A DNA stretch of 64,000 nt. Origin: Cymodocea nodosa. Its lineage: Eukaryota; Streptophyta; Magnoliopsida; Alismatales; Cymodoceaceae. The position numbers and the translations under genes are program-made. The stretch spans positions 23,635,501-23,699,500 of the forward strand of contig CM072336.1 of the NCBI GenBank assembly GCA_036874045.1. The letters run 5' to 3'. Of the stretch, positions 23,863-36,000 are shown one piece after another. Every line of letters starts with the position of its first letter. Within the stretch, counting starts at the first letter, position 1. Under the pieces are notes generated by a model, which did no database searches, was not told the DNA's origin, and was given only the letters and a program-made list of their open reading frames with translations.

Positions 23863-25221
23863 ATGGCAAGTGATTCTATGTTCGCAGATGGAGATGTGCA
23901 GGGTGAGAGTGTTAACATCCGCAGTGCTGTGGTGCCCTTGCTGAAACTACTGGCCTTAACACTTTTTGGCACGGTCCTTGCTCATCCCCGGACAAAAATC
24001 TTACCAAAGGCAACCTTCAAGCTCCTTAGCAAGCTTGTCTTTGCTCTCTTCTTGCCTTGTCTCATCTTTGTTCATCTTGGGGAATCTATTACTCTTAATG
24101 AAATTAGAGAATGGTGGTTTGTACCGGTGAATGTGCTCATAAGCACGGCTATTGGGTGTGCTTTGGGCTATATTGTTGCGATCGTTTGCCGTCCCCCTCC
24201 TCAATTCTACCGGTTGACGATTATAATGACAGGATTTGGAAACACTGGAAACCTCCCAATTGCTATAACTGGTTCAATTTGCCACAGTAGTCATCAGCCA
24301 TTTGGGCCCGATTGCCATCAAAATGCAATAGCATATCTTTCAATTGCACAGTGGGTTGCAGTAATTCTTGTCTACACACTTGTTTATCATATAATGGAGC
24401 CACCACTTCAATATTATGAAGTCATTTCTGATGTGGCAGAGATAGAGGAAGTGGCAGTAAGTAACGTGAGCAGGCCGCTACTCCACGAAGCAGAGTGGCC
24501 TGGTATGGCAGAGAAAGAAACAGTACACTGTAAGAAACCTTTCATTGCAAGAGTGTTCATGAGTATCACAGGCTCTTCACAGAATACTTTCCCTGACATC
24601 GATACCATTGAGGAGGCAGGCACAAGTGGAGGGGGAGGTAGCAGCCCCAAGTCCATCAGGTGCTTGGCAGAGCCAAAGGTGGTTAGGAAGTTCAGAACCG
24701 TGGCCGAACAAACTCCAGTCCGTCACATTCTTCAACCCCCAACAATTGCCTCATTGCTGGCCATCATCGTTGGTCTTGTCCCATTATTCAGAAACTTTTT
24801 GTTTGGAACGGATGCACCACTAGCCTTCTTCACCGATAGTCTAGAGATTTTGGCTGGTGCTGTTGTCCCTTTTGTAATGCTAATTCTTGGGGGAATGCTT
24901 GCTGAAGGCCCCAACCATTCAGAGCTTGGTTTTAGAACCATAATTGGGATAACTGTTGCCAGACTCTTGGTTCTTCCACTCTTTGGGATTGGGGTGTTGA
25001 TCTTAGCTAGTAGGCTGGGCCTTATCATCGAAACGGATCTGATGTACCGTTTCGTGATTCTGTTGCAGTACACCACACCCAGTGCCATTTTGCTGGGCGC
25101 AATTGCAAGCTTGAGAGGTTATGCTGTTGCTGAAGCTTCAGCACTGTTGTTCTGGCAGCATGTTTGTGCCATCTTCTCTCTCTCCATGTATGTGGTCATC
25201 TACTTCAACTTTCTATTTTAA
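23863..25221 (+). CDS. PIN-LIKES (PILS2/PILS6-type) auxin carrier, 452 aa
   Basis: A single coding exon of the auxin efflux carrier (AEC, Mem_trans) family. PILS proteins sit in the ER membrane and hold auxin there, lowering nuclear auxin signalling. Visible marks: an N-terminal hydrophobic bundle (VVPLLKLLALTLFGTVLAHP, then SKLVFALFLPCLIFVHLG), the conserved FYRLTIIMTGFGNTGNLPIA block, WVAVILVYTLVYHIMEPPLQ, a hydrophilic central loop (about residues 185-285), and a second bundle of about five helices (PTIASLLAIIVGLVPLFRNF to LLFWQHVCAIFSLSMYVVIY). The frame is open from a GTG at 23857, but the first ATG, at 23863, gives MASDSMF and is preferred. Length is normal for the PILS2/6 clade; the exact subclade is a guess from memory of the HPxTxIVPKATF and CHSSHQPFG motifs. 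Confidence 0.9.
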   Translation: MASDSMFADGDVQGESVNIRSAVVPLLKLLALTLFGTVLAHPRTKILPKATFKLLSKLVFALFLPCLIFVHLGESITLNEIREWWFVPVNVLISTAIGCALGYIVAIVCRPPPQFYRLTIIMTGFGNTGNLPIAITGSICHSSHQPFGPDCHQNAIAYLSIAQWVAVILVYTLVYHIMEPPLQYYEVISDVAEIEEVAVSNVSRPLLHEAEWPGMAEKETVHCKKPFIARVFMSITGSSQNTFPDIDTIEEAGTSGGGGSSPKSIRCLAEPKVVRKFRTVAEQTPVRHILQPPTIASLLAIIVGLVPLFRNFLFGTDAPLAFFTDSLEILAGAVVPFVMLILGGMLAEGPNHSELGFRTIIGITVARLLVLPLFGIGVLILASRLGLIIETDLMYRFVILLQYTTPSAILLGAIASLRGYAVAEASALLFWQHVCAIFSLSMYVVIYFNFLF

Positions 25222-26920
25222 GTTTTGTATCATCAGCCCTAGAGTCGTAAGTCGCAGTAAAATTAACGTCTTCGAATCAGAGCATGTTTAGCACTATTTA
25301 TCAGTTTTTAGGACATTTGAGGAACGGCAAGGGATATTTCGAGGATTATGTATTTATTTGCATTTCTGAATTTTGTTTAACAAAGTTGTTCCATTTGATT
25401 GTCTGTCTGCCTTCTTCAATCATGGTAATTCCTTCCAATGTAGTTATCCTTCTATTTCCACACCTCTAGGGCTACATATATGCCATCTATTTACCAGTTC
25501 GATTCATTGTTCTATCGTACATGAACGGGCCTCTTCTCAAGTTGCACGTTCCGCCATGTTGCTGTTTATCACTTTTTTTAATAAAACAACAACAATTAGT
25601 GTCATAATTTCTGTCGGTGATACGAATATTTGTCTTCTACATACTCCGTTCAGGTCTTTAATTAAATGCATAAATTTAATTTTTTCTCGTAATCTCTAGC
25701 AAAGTGGTTTTATGTTTTCCTTTATTTTTAGTTTCTTTTATACATAAATTCTCCCCTTACTTGGTACATCCTTTAAATAATTTTCTCTAGCTAACATGAA
25801 TTTTTTTTTCGCTACTAATTCTTTTAGTGTTAGTGCTAAAAGTGGTTGTCACATTTTGTAAAAATGCAAACAACATTGACAATTTATTACTTGGATCAAA
25901 ACTATTCATTTTGATATTGCATGTATTTCTCAACTAGCGTAGGTAAGATTCTAAGTAAGAATACCTCCTGGTGATCCTTGGGACTTGATTAGATGAGCAA
26001 AAGTAGATTGTGACTCCGTCAAGATCTATTTTTTAAGAACAATAATAATATTTTTATTTACATTTGAATTTAAGATTTCATTCTTTGTAATGAGTAGATG
26101 ATGAACCATATATATATATATATATTTATCGAATTATTGGCATCAAGATCTTTGATCTTTAGCAAGCCAACCCACCTATCATCATTAGTTTGGTAGGCTG
26201 CACAGTGCACAACACATTATGAGAGCACCATGGGAAAAGATTAATTGGCACATTTGTGTGAACCCCAGTTTCGGATGCATGCCAATCCAAACCTGCTCAG
26301 CAAAACTCAAATCCAACACCTTCCAAAGACGGATAGAAACCTTCCATGCTCTAAATTGACACCACACCATCGCACATTTGATCATTCAAAGGAAACTAAA
26401 ACACTCCGAGTTGTGGAGAGATATGGTTCTGCAATTAGAGGAAGATATCAATCAAGAGAAAAAAGAATTAGCACTCTAATGGGAGATGAAAGCAACTGAA
26501 CTATTTTATTCAAACATTACACGAATGATACAAATACACACAGATTTTGAAGACTTTGAATTCTGAGTAGAATCTTAATTATCCTATAATCCTAATTTTT
26601 ACAATTTTAGATTCAAAAAAGTGATGACAATGAATCAACCTTACCACTGTGTAAGGATCACCCTCTATTGCAGAAATTCACAACAGATTCAAATCTCATT
26701 TATGATTCCAAATCCCCTAAAGTCTCATCAAGGTTTTTGTTGAACATGAACATGCATCTCAAACGAGGAAGCACACTGTCACAATACTGATAACATGTAA
26801 TTGGATTGGATAAAAAAATCAGCAAGCTTCATACACAATTTCTGGGGCTTATCCACAGGCATATTTACACATACCTAGAGAAGATTACTTGATGGATTAG
26901 AAAAAATACCCTGCACCAAA
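25222..26920. other. PILS 3'UTR and intergenic
   Basis: PILS 3'UTR (probably to about 25580) followed by AT-rich DNA with a (TA)n run at 26108-26126, then the end region of the TTC5-like transcript, which enters from the right. The ORFs at 25284-25699 and 26185-26499 have no recognisable content. Confidence 0.5.
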
Positions 26921-27092
26921 AGAAATGTCGTGATCACTCTTCGTGGGAGTTGCTGGCATAAACATTCAAAATCTTAAAGCAAGGTATCCTGTAAGTAGTT
27001 GAAGATTACCGGTGCATGGGACGATTACAAAAGCTACATGAATGAAGCAAAGCACCAGCTGTTCCTCCAGCCATCTTATTAAAGGTCTAATA

Positions 27093-30000
27093 TCACGGCT
27101 TGTGCTGTGCACAAATGTAAGATCTGACTGCATGTTGAGAAGCTGGTGATCTTCCATTCACGAGAATCTGTTCAATGAAGTCCACCCTAACTGAACTGAA
27201 TCTGTAGTGCTGCTCAACCATAAGCATGTGGAAAAACTCAGATGACCAATTATGTGAAACTCAACAGCATATACCATAAAGTACATTGGATGTGAGCTTA
27301 AGGACCATACCTTGCCTTTCCAAGAAAAATTGATCGTGTGATAACAAGGATCTAGCAGTGTCACTCGATCTCCTTCTTTGATCTAACAAAAAAATACAGA
27401 TCATAACATTGATCTTACACATTTGTCTAACAATGTACAAGAGATAAGGTAATAAAATAACCACATATTGTTATTTTTCTTAATGAGGAGTTTCAGATTT
27501 CACATCTTTGTCTTTTGAGCAATGAATTCTTTGCATATGCTAGATATGACGATTTACATATCTAAGATGAGAAAGGCGTATTAATTTTAATGATAACCGA
27601 GTTAAAGATATAGTAATTTATTTAAATAAAACTACCACACTTAGATTTTCAGCACCTAAGTCTTACTATGAAATTCAAATGTGATCAGTTGATACTGATA
27701 GTACAATTTATTTCCAAGATATAGCAATTTATTTAAATAAAACTACCACATTTAGATTTTCAGCACCTAAGTCTTACTATGAAATTCAAATGTAATTAGT
27801 TGATACTGATAGTACAATTTATTTCACATCAATTCTATATCTGACATCAATATCTATTTCCTTGACTAAAGCAGACCTGAAATCCTTGCATCCAAAACTC
27901 TCAATACTATAACTACCTCCTAAAAATTGTTTCCTGAATTCTCTTTGAGAACTAGGATAGGTATTCATTAATGGTCCACAAGGATACAACTAAAGGAGAT
28001 AAAAAGCAAAGTAGAAAGAAAGCCAAAAGGAACCCAACAAGAAGATAAACCCAGATAAAAGATCCTACAGAAGTTAATCACCTCTGAATGCTCTTAATTG
28101 GAGCTCTATGATGCATGAGGATGCACTAAGATACACTTGAACCACTTCAACCTAAACAAACTTGCCAAAAAGGATGAAGTTTACCGCATGTTATGAATAA
28201 TTCCAGGTCCCCAGCAGCAATAGAAAACAGCTTGCCAATTGCTACAAGGAGCTCTCTGGGTTTACCATTCCTGAGTAATGTATATTTCATAATCTTGTTT
28301 GTATCTCAAATTTAAGGAGAAATTCCGTTGTTAACCATTCTAACAAAAGAAAAAGAAATCAATTATGGACATTCTTATCTATTCCACATGTAAGACAGAT
28401 ATTGTCACCATAAACTGCGAAAAGAAGTGGAAGGTAGGGTTCATCATGGAGACATGATGTCAGAGGGTGACTTTTTGAAAAACATTCCATGCTATGAGTT
28501 CAAGAACAAACTGTAGGCACAACCAAAGAAATACAAAACCATTTAACTATTGAATTTTGAAGTAATCTTAATTTATTATTTGTCTCAAATGAAGCAGTAC
28601 ATTATTTGTTTTGCAATAATTAAACTTTAAAATGAAGTAAATTTTCACCAAGACATTTATTTATGATAAAAATCATGAGTTTTGAAAAGGATGGAAGACA
28701 AGATGATGTCAAGAGCAGTGTGGGAGAACAAAATAAGATGAAACGTGCATATTATCAACAAATGCCAAATATCAAATTACAACATAGAGTTAATATACTT
28801 ACGGCATTGCCATGCAATCCATAGACTGATAGAGCAAAACAAGTCTGTTCCGAGTCACAGATGATATAGTACCTGCAAAATCAAAGTAATAAAACTATAT
28901 ACCTCCATTTTCCAGATGATGTGCTCAAACTGTTTCAGTCATCAAAGAAATCTGGCTCAAAGTTTCCAAAGCATACACCATAGACTATCAAGAATATAGC
29001 CTAATGGAGTTCATTTGATAATTTTTTAATCAAAATAACAGCATTAAAAAACATGAAAGCACTTCCAAAACCATCAGCAACCTAAGAAGAAAACTAAAAT
29101 GTACAAATACAAAGTAACTTACAATGGAGAAACATTATCATGTTTAATAAAAAGAATAACTTTTCCAACAATCGCTGAAGTTATATTCAACCCCTCCGAG
29201 AGAACAGAAATAGTTGCTTTTCGGTGAGATGTATTCACTACAAAATGGTAAATAATCATAACTCTATATTGAATCAAAAACTTATGATTTCAGTTTTTAT
29301 TGATGGTAATCCAAAGTCACAAATAACTTTCGAAGTTCTTTGAATATATAGTTGTTGAGCCAGGAGAAAAACTTACAACTAACTTCATTTAAAGAAGCTG
29401 CTAATGATGCTAAACGTTTAGCCTTTGATTGCCCCTGAAAAGGTTTACCATATAATGTTACAATTCTCAAAGTCAATTTATAAAAGAAAAGAAAGTGAAC
29501 GCACAATTAGAAAATGAAAATGTCTCACTGCAACGTCTTGCCTATTAGAACCAACTAGCTCTCCTGAGAAACACTAGTTTTAGAAATTTTATTTCTAGTT
29601 TACAGGAAATGATGCATGATCTGAGCATCTAATCTATCAAAATAAATTGTCAGAGAGAAAATGACTAATTGTATAGATTACTCAGGGATTGCACATAACC
29701 TATGGTATATCATATATAAATATTTATTTCTCCAATAACACAACAACTGCGCTTACTCAAGTTGAAGCATATATATCTAACATGCCCAAGTGTCCAACTG
29801 TGCACAATGATTCAAATATAGCAACTTCTAAACCCCTTGTAACGACATCCACAAGCTCCTCAATTGTGTAAAGAGTAGTTATCAGTTCATCACTAAATAT
29901 CTTGCATTCTGAAAATCAACTTCAATATTCTTGGTTTACTCATGGGAATACAGAATTGATGACAATGACAACAACAATTTGATGATAACAATGTCTTAGC

Positions 30001-33000
30001 ATCAGGACTTATATAGGAAATCCAACTTCAATTATCAAGGTTTTTACCCACATCATCTTACATGTAGTTTCAATCATGGACTTATATTTAGCATGTAAAC
30101 TAAACCTAGAAACTACATTTTATTCCTCCAAATAATTGGATTACCACCAACATAAGCGCAGTAACGAGATATTGATTTTCCAACAACTTTATCTCCTACA
30201 TAGCCAAAGTTTGAGAAAGCTTGAATATTTGAACATCCATTTTTCTTATATAGTACACTTTTCCCAGAGTTTCTTTTGGATATGCTAGCATATGAAGAAT
30301 TGTATTGCAATGAATGAGTCTAAACTCAAGCATAAATTGAACAAATAATTGACTACATAGGCTGCCTGGTCTAGTGTCTATTAAGTCGACTACCTAGCCA
30401 ATTATCATCTTATAAAGACCTATATCCTCCAAAATCAAGATATGTAATTCCAAAAGCAACAATTTAGGTATCATTTGGCTATGATTTTGGTATTCAAAAT
30501 TCTTTGATTTTAAGATTTTGACAAAAATCATAGTCAAACGTCCACAGTGGTTTGTAGTTCATTTTTTAAAGATCTAAGAATTGACATTATTATCGATTCC
30601 AAGATTTTGCATTGGATTTTGTAATTGTTGTACCCCTTTAAAATTGAACATCCTCTTTTCCTACTCAAATCCCAAATGAACAATGCTTACAATCTACAGA
30701 TTCTAAAGTTCTTGAATTGTATGTGAAATATTAATTTTGTTAAAATCTAAGCCTTCAAAATTGTATCCAAATACTATTTTGGACTAATTGGTGTAGGATC
30801 ACATTTGCAACTAGACAATCCTACCTTCCCTAGTAGATCAAAGGCATATTTCCCCTAGGACAGAACCAAATTATCCTAAGAACATTAGTTTTCCAATGTC
30901 CTATGTAATAAACCAACTTGCTAGGTACTTCTGTTTCTAGCATACATCTAACAGCATATTTATTCACGTATCAAGGATACAATCTCAGGTTGAAGAGTGA
31001 AAAGGAATCCAGAAATTGAAAGTTATTTATGGTATTCTGTCATCTTATTAAGAATGGTAACCAAGGGCCAACAGCAGCAAAGTAGGAAGAGAACCTCAGA
31101 CGACGGGAAGCCAACAGCAGCACCAGCAGGTCTGCAGATCACCACCAGCAGGCTTGATCTGTTGTGCCGCCAGTGGAGGCAGCAAGGTCTATGAAGGGAA
31201 TTGGGATAGTAATGGAGGGCTGTGAGGGTGGGATCAACAATGGCAAAGGATTGGGAGCAGTGATGAATGGTCACAGTGGTGCATTTAGGGTATTCTTCTT
31301 TTTCTGTTTTACGTAAATCTTTCTCTTGATATCATGTAAGAGAGAAAATGACTAATCGTATAAATTACTTACTGATTACACACATATATAGAATTATCTA
31401 ACAAACTAGGGTATATTGATATTCATTTAGCCAATAACACAACTAACAAAATGATAATGCTTTCTAATTTCTAGGAAAATATATGACCTTGATACAGTAT
31501 TCTATCTTTTCAAGAAGATTAACAATTTTTTGAACTTCCTCAGTGGCATTAAGTCCAGGATCCTTCAAGGCTGCTGCTTCAAATCCCATGAGAGCCCTTT
31601 CATAGTTTTCCAGATATCTATCAACCTGACAATCAACACCATGTCAAAATGGCCAATAATGCAAATCTGTAAGGCATCTAATGTAAAAACTGTCATAGAA
31701 GTGAAATTTGAGCATATCAGCCTGACGATCATTGATCACAAAATGAAAATGCACCATACTTCATAAAGCACATAAAGGTAATGAACTAATGACTTACAGT
31801 AGCACAATTGAAATACAGATCTGGATTTGATTTCATTTGCTCATCTTTTTCCTGAAATTCATCAAGTTAGATAAATTCATCTAATGCATATGGCATATAG
31901 GCACGGACTTGTATAAAAATCACTGAAAAGGATGACCATTCTTGTATATCAATGTCACACTTACAGCATTTTGGTAAGCTTTCAGTGATTGCAAAAGCTT
32001 GTTCTTATCCCATGCTCCAGTTACAAAAAAACTTGTAAGGCAAGCATTTCCAAGATTATCTGATAAGAAAACAGAAAAAAGGTAAAATACGCATGAGAGA
32101 TGTAACAAAATATATAATATTGAGCAAAAGAGGTAATTGATAGATGTCAACGTTTAAACAGCCAATGTGAGATATGATTTATAAGTATCATGATAAGTTG
32201 CAGTGAATGAGGAATTTTGTGATAGTTTCATGACAATATGAGAACATGCTTGTCACGTTGAATATTGTTTGCAAATGTTGAATCCTGTAAATTTGTTGGA
32301 TAAGCATAATGTATAGTGAATGTAATGATAAGAAGGAAAATTAACATGTTATACTTGTAAGAAACTAAATGGGTAGGATAAAAATCTAGGTTAATTGAAG
32401 ATAATAGTTTTAAATTATGGTATACAAGAAAAGGTGAGCATGTAAATAATAATTGATAAAAGTTTAAAAAATGAAGTTGTTGAGGTAATAAAGATAGAAG
32501 ATAGAATTATAATGATTAAGTTTATGATGAGAAATAAGATAGTTAATATAATTAATGCATATGCTTCACAAGTAAGTTTAGGAGAAGCTATTAAATTGGG
32601 ATTTTGGAAAGATTGGGATAATTTAGTTTGTGATTTACCTATTAGTGAAAAGTTCTCAATTGAAGGAGATCTAGGGGGATTAGTGCAGGTGATAAAGTAG
32701 GGAAAAAAGAAAGGTAAGGAAATTTTTTTTTTCTTCTTGTGTTAGTGGCATGTAGGAAACTTGGGGAATTACATTCCCTATGTTTCTAACTTTTCTCTAA
32801 AGGTGAAAAAAATTTTCTCACCTCAAAGGTGAGAAAGCTCTGGAATTCTCACGCTCGCCCGCTTGCGCCGCTATCTGCACTCATCTACTCGTGCTCCGTT
32901 TCACCCTCTCTCGCTCTCGCCTACGCTCCGACTCTCAACTGGTTCTAGTCCGATTGTCATCGTCGCCCTCAGTCATTCTCACCCTACCCTCTTTCTCTCT

Positions 33001-36000
33001 TCTCACCTTGCCCTTAGCCGCCCTCACCCTCACCTTTGCTCGTGCTCCCGCCATTTCCGCTTTGGGATTCATTTTTGCTCCCACCTACGCATCGGGATTT
33101 TCGCACACGGTCGCTCTCGCTCGCGTATGCCCTCGCCCAACCTCGCCTTCGCCCGTTGCATACGGTCGCTCTCACTCGCGCACACCCTCACCACCCTCGC
33201 CCAACCTCACCTTCTCTCGTTGCACACAGTCACTCTCGCTCACACATGCACACGCCCTCGCCCAACCTCGCCTTCGCCCACTGCACACGGTCGCTCTCGC
33301 TCACACATGTGCATGCCCTCACCATTGGAAGGTTAGCATGTAACCCTCCAAAATTTGCTGCAAAATAATTTCCCCCATCGAAAGGTTAGAAATGCTAACC
33401 TTCCAAAAATTTTCACTTTCAGAAGGTTGGTCCAACTAACCTTCCGATATGTGATGGTTATCGGAAGGTTAAGATGCTAACCTTCCGATGGTGCATGCGT
33501 GTGCATGTTTTAGGTATTTTTATAAATTTTAATGTAAAATTGTATTTTAATTGAGTTCTATCTTCTAATTATGGTGTCACTTGTATGGTAACATAAGGAT
33601 AATAAAAACATTTTGCTCCCTTAATGAATGTCGTAGAATAGAAAGCAGTAGTCCCTAGAACTCTATCACTTCCCTAAAGAAATCCACTCATTTGGATTAG
33701 ACTTTTCAATCTTGTTAAAGATATCTCAACTACATTACATTATAATTACAGTTAGATATTCGGATGCACCATCAAATAAATTTGGACTTGGCAATATCAT
33801 CAAAAACATACTCTTGAATAAAGCACCCAAATGAATCGTGACAACCAGCATTTAAACTAAACTAAATAGGCATTTGAAAAAAAATTATTTAATTTATTTT
33901 GGGCCCATAGGCAACTAATATGGGATGTCTGGTCAAATATGGTTTTATTCGATCAAGATCCACTCCACTTATTCACTTGAGATCATGCTCAAATTGGTGC
34001 TTGATTTGTGATGATGTAAAAACAGAAGAAATGTCCTTAACTTTAAACTATTTATATCTACTTGAAATCAGATAATAATAGGACCTTTCTCACATAAACC
34101 TATCTTAGAATTAAATTAATTCATGCATACCAACAAACACAGCTCAAATTAACTACTAGCGGCAACTTCTACCTACAAGTGTAAATTGACATTAGGCAAT
34201 GTTCAAGTACAGGAACAGATTCATGGAGGGTTATGTGCATGTTAACTAACCCATTTTCAGTTCTTACAACAGCAACAACAACTCATGTTAATCTTACTAA
34301 GTAGGACAACCATATGTTAAGTCTTGTGTATGTCGTGAACACCATTTGCTGGATTATTAGGCTGACAAGGAATGAAGTCATATTCAGAAGGTGTGCTGTT
34401 AATAAGGACGAAATCTTACACAACAATCTCTCTCTTTTTTCCCATTTGAGCTATAAAGTCTGTGTTAGGAGTTAATATTGCTGGACAAGTCTGTTAATAT
34501 TCATATTTAGTTTAGCATTTATTTTATGTTTTATCTCAGCATATTTAGTTTTTGAAATGTATATGAGTTGCTAAACATACTTTGCATTTGTGTATGTAAT
34601 CTTTTGAAATTTGTGTAGGTATTTTAAGTTAATGGTTAGTTCAAAAAGAAGTTATTGTACTTGGAGTGCAAAGGTAGACGAGAAAATTTTAAACATTTTA
34701 GTTGAAGTTGTTAACGAAGACAACGCGAGAACCCATGATGGGAAAATTCAAATGAAAGCATGGAATGAGATAATAGTCAAATGACTGGGAGGGATCTGCA
34801 GCCGATGCTCGTACATTACAAGACGCAATATCTAGACCAAATGGACTACGAGTTCCACCAGGTACTAATAAAAGTTAGTATGCATATGAAATTATCATTT
34901 CTTACATTTTGGTATATTAATAAAAGTTAGTATGTAGATAAATTTTACTTAGTGGATGTTGATTATCCAAATTGTCCAGAATTTATTTGTCCATTTCAAG
35001 GTATTAGATATCACATGACAAAGTATGACAACAATAGAAAACCAACGAATACTGTTGAGAATTTTAATTATAGACATTCACAATTGAGAACAGTGATTGA
35101 ACGTGCATTTGGGATTATAAAACATCAATTCAGAATTTTACGTGGTTGCATGCCATTTCCATATCCAACACAGGTGAAAATTATTATTATATGTTTCTTA
35201 CTTCATAATTTCATCCATCAAGTAGATTCAACTAATTTTCTTGAAGATTTACAAGATGAATTAGTAGAAGTTGACATTGCTAATGAGATATTAAGTACAA
35301 ATGAAGGAGGAGAAAAAATAAGGAAAATTATTGGAATGTCTCAAGAAGAGAAGAAAGAAATAACTGATATAATGCGGGAAAATATTATGAATGCTATGTG
35401 AGAAGGACAAAGAAATTGAATTATTTGAAATTTATTTGTATTTGAACATTGTTTTAACATTTTATTTCATTTGGTATGTTGTAATATTTAAGATATTTCA
35501 ATAAAATATATTGAATTTTTAAAAATATTGTGAATTTTTTATAAATTAATTAACACATAGATATTGTTAATAATAATATTTGTCTTTTATTATTATATTA
35601 AAAAATCTATTAAAGTATAAAAAATATTTATTTATAATTTGCATTACTTTACTTCCCTTCACTTTCTTAATATACACTAACACCTTCAAATTTTTGAAAT
35701 TTCTCAATCTTTCTTGAACTTTTTGAATGTACACACTAACACCTTCAAATTTTCTAAATTTCTCAAACTTTCTCCAAGTTTCTATTTCTCTCATTTTCCA
35801 GATTTTTCTGAACTTTCCAATGCCACTAACACCTCCCTAAATGAACATGTAGGAGAGAAAAATATACAATATGAAAGAAATAATAGAAGATTTGATTTTG
35901 ATAATAGAAATGAAGAAAAAAATTCAATTTTAGACTTTAGTGTAATTTGCAACTTTTGGTAGCAAATGTTTATTTTAAGAAAAAAGATGAATATTTAATT

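Noticed and set aside
32863-33368. Three overlapping plus-strand ORFs of 110-157 codons
   Set aside because: They are open together because the stretch is C-rich and repetitive; no domain, start context or splice logic, and they lie inside an intron on the other strand.
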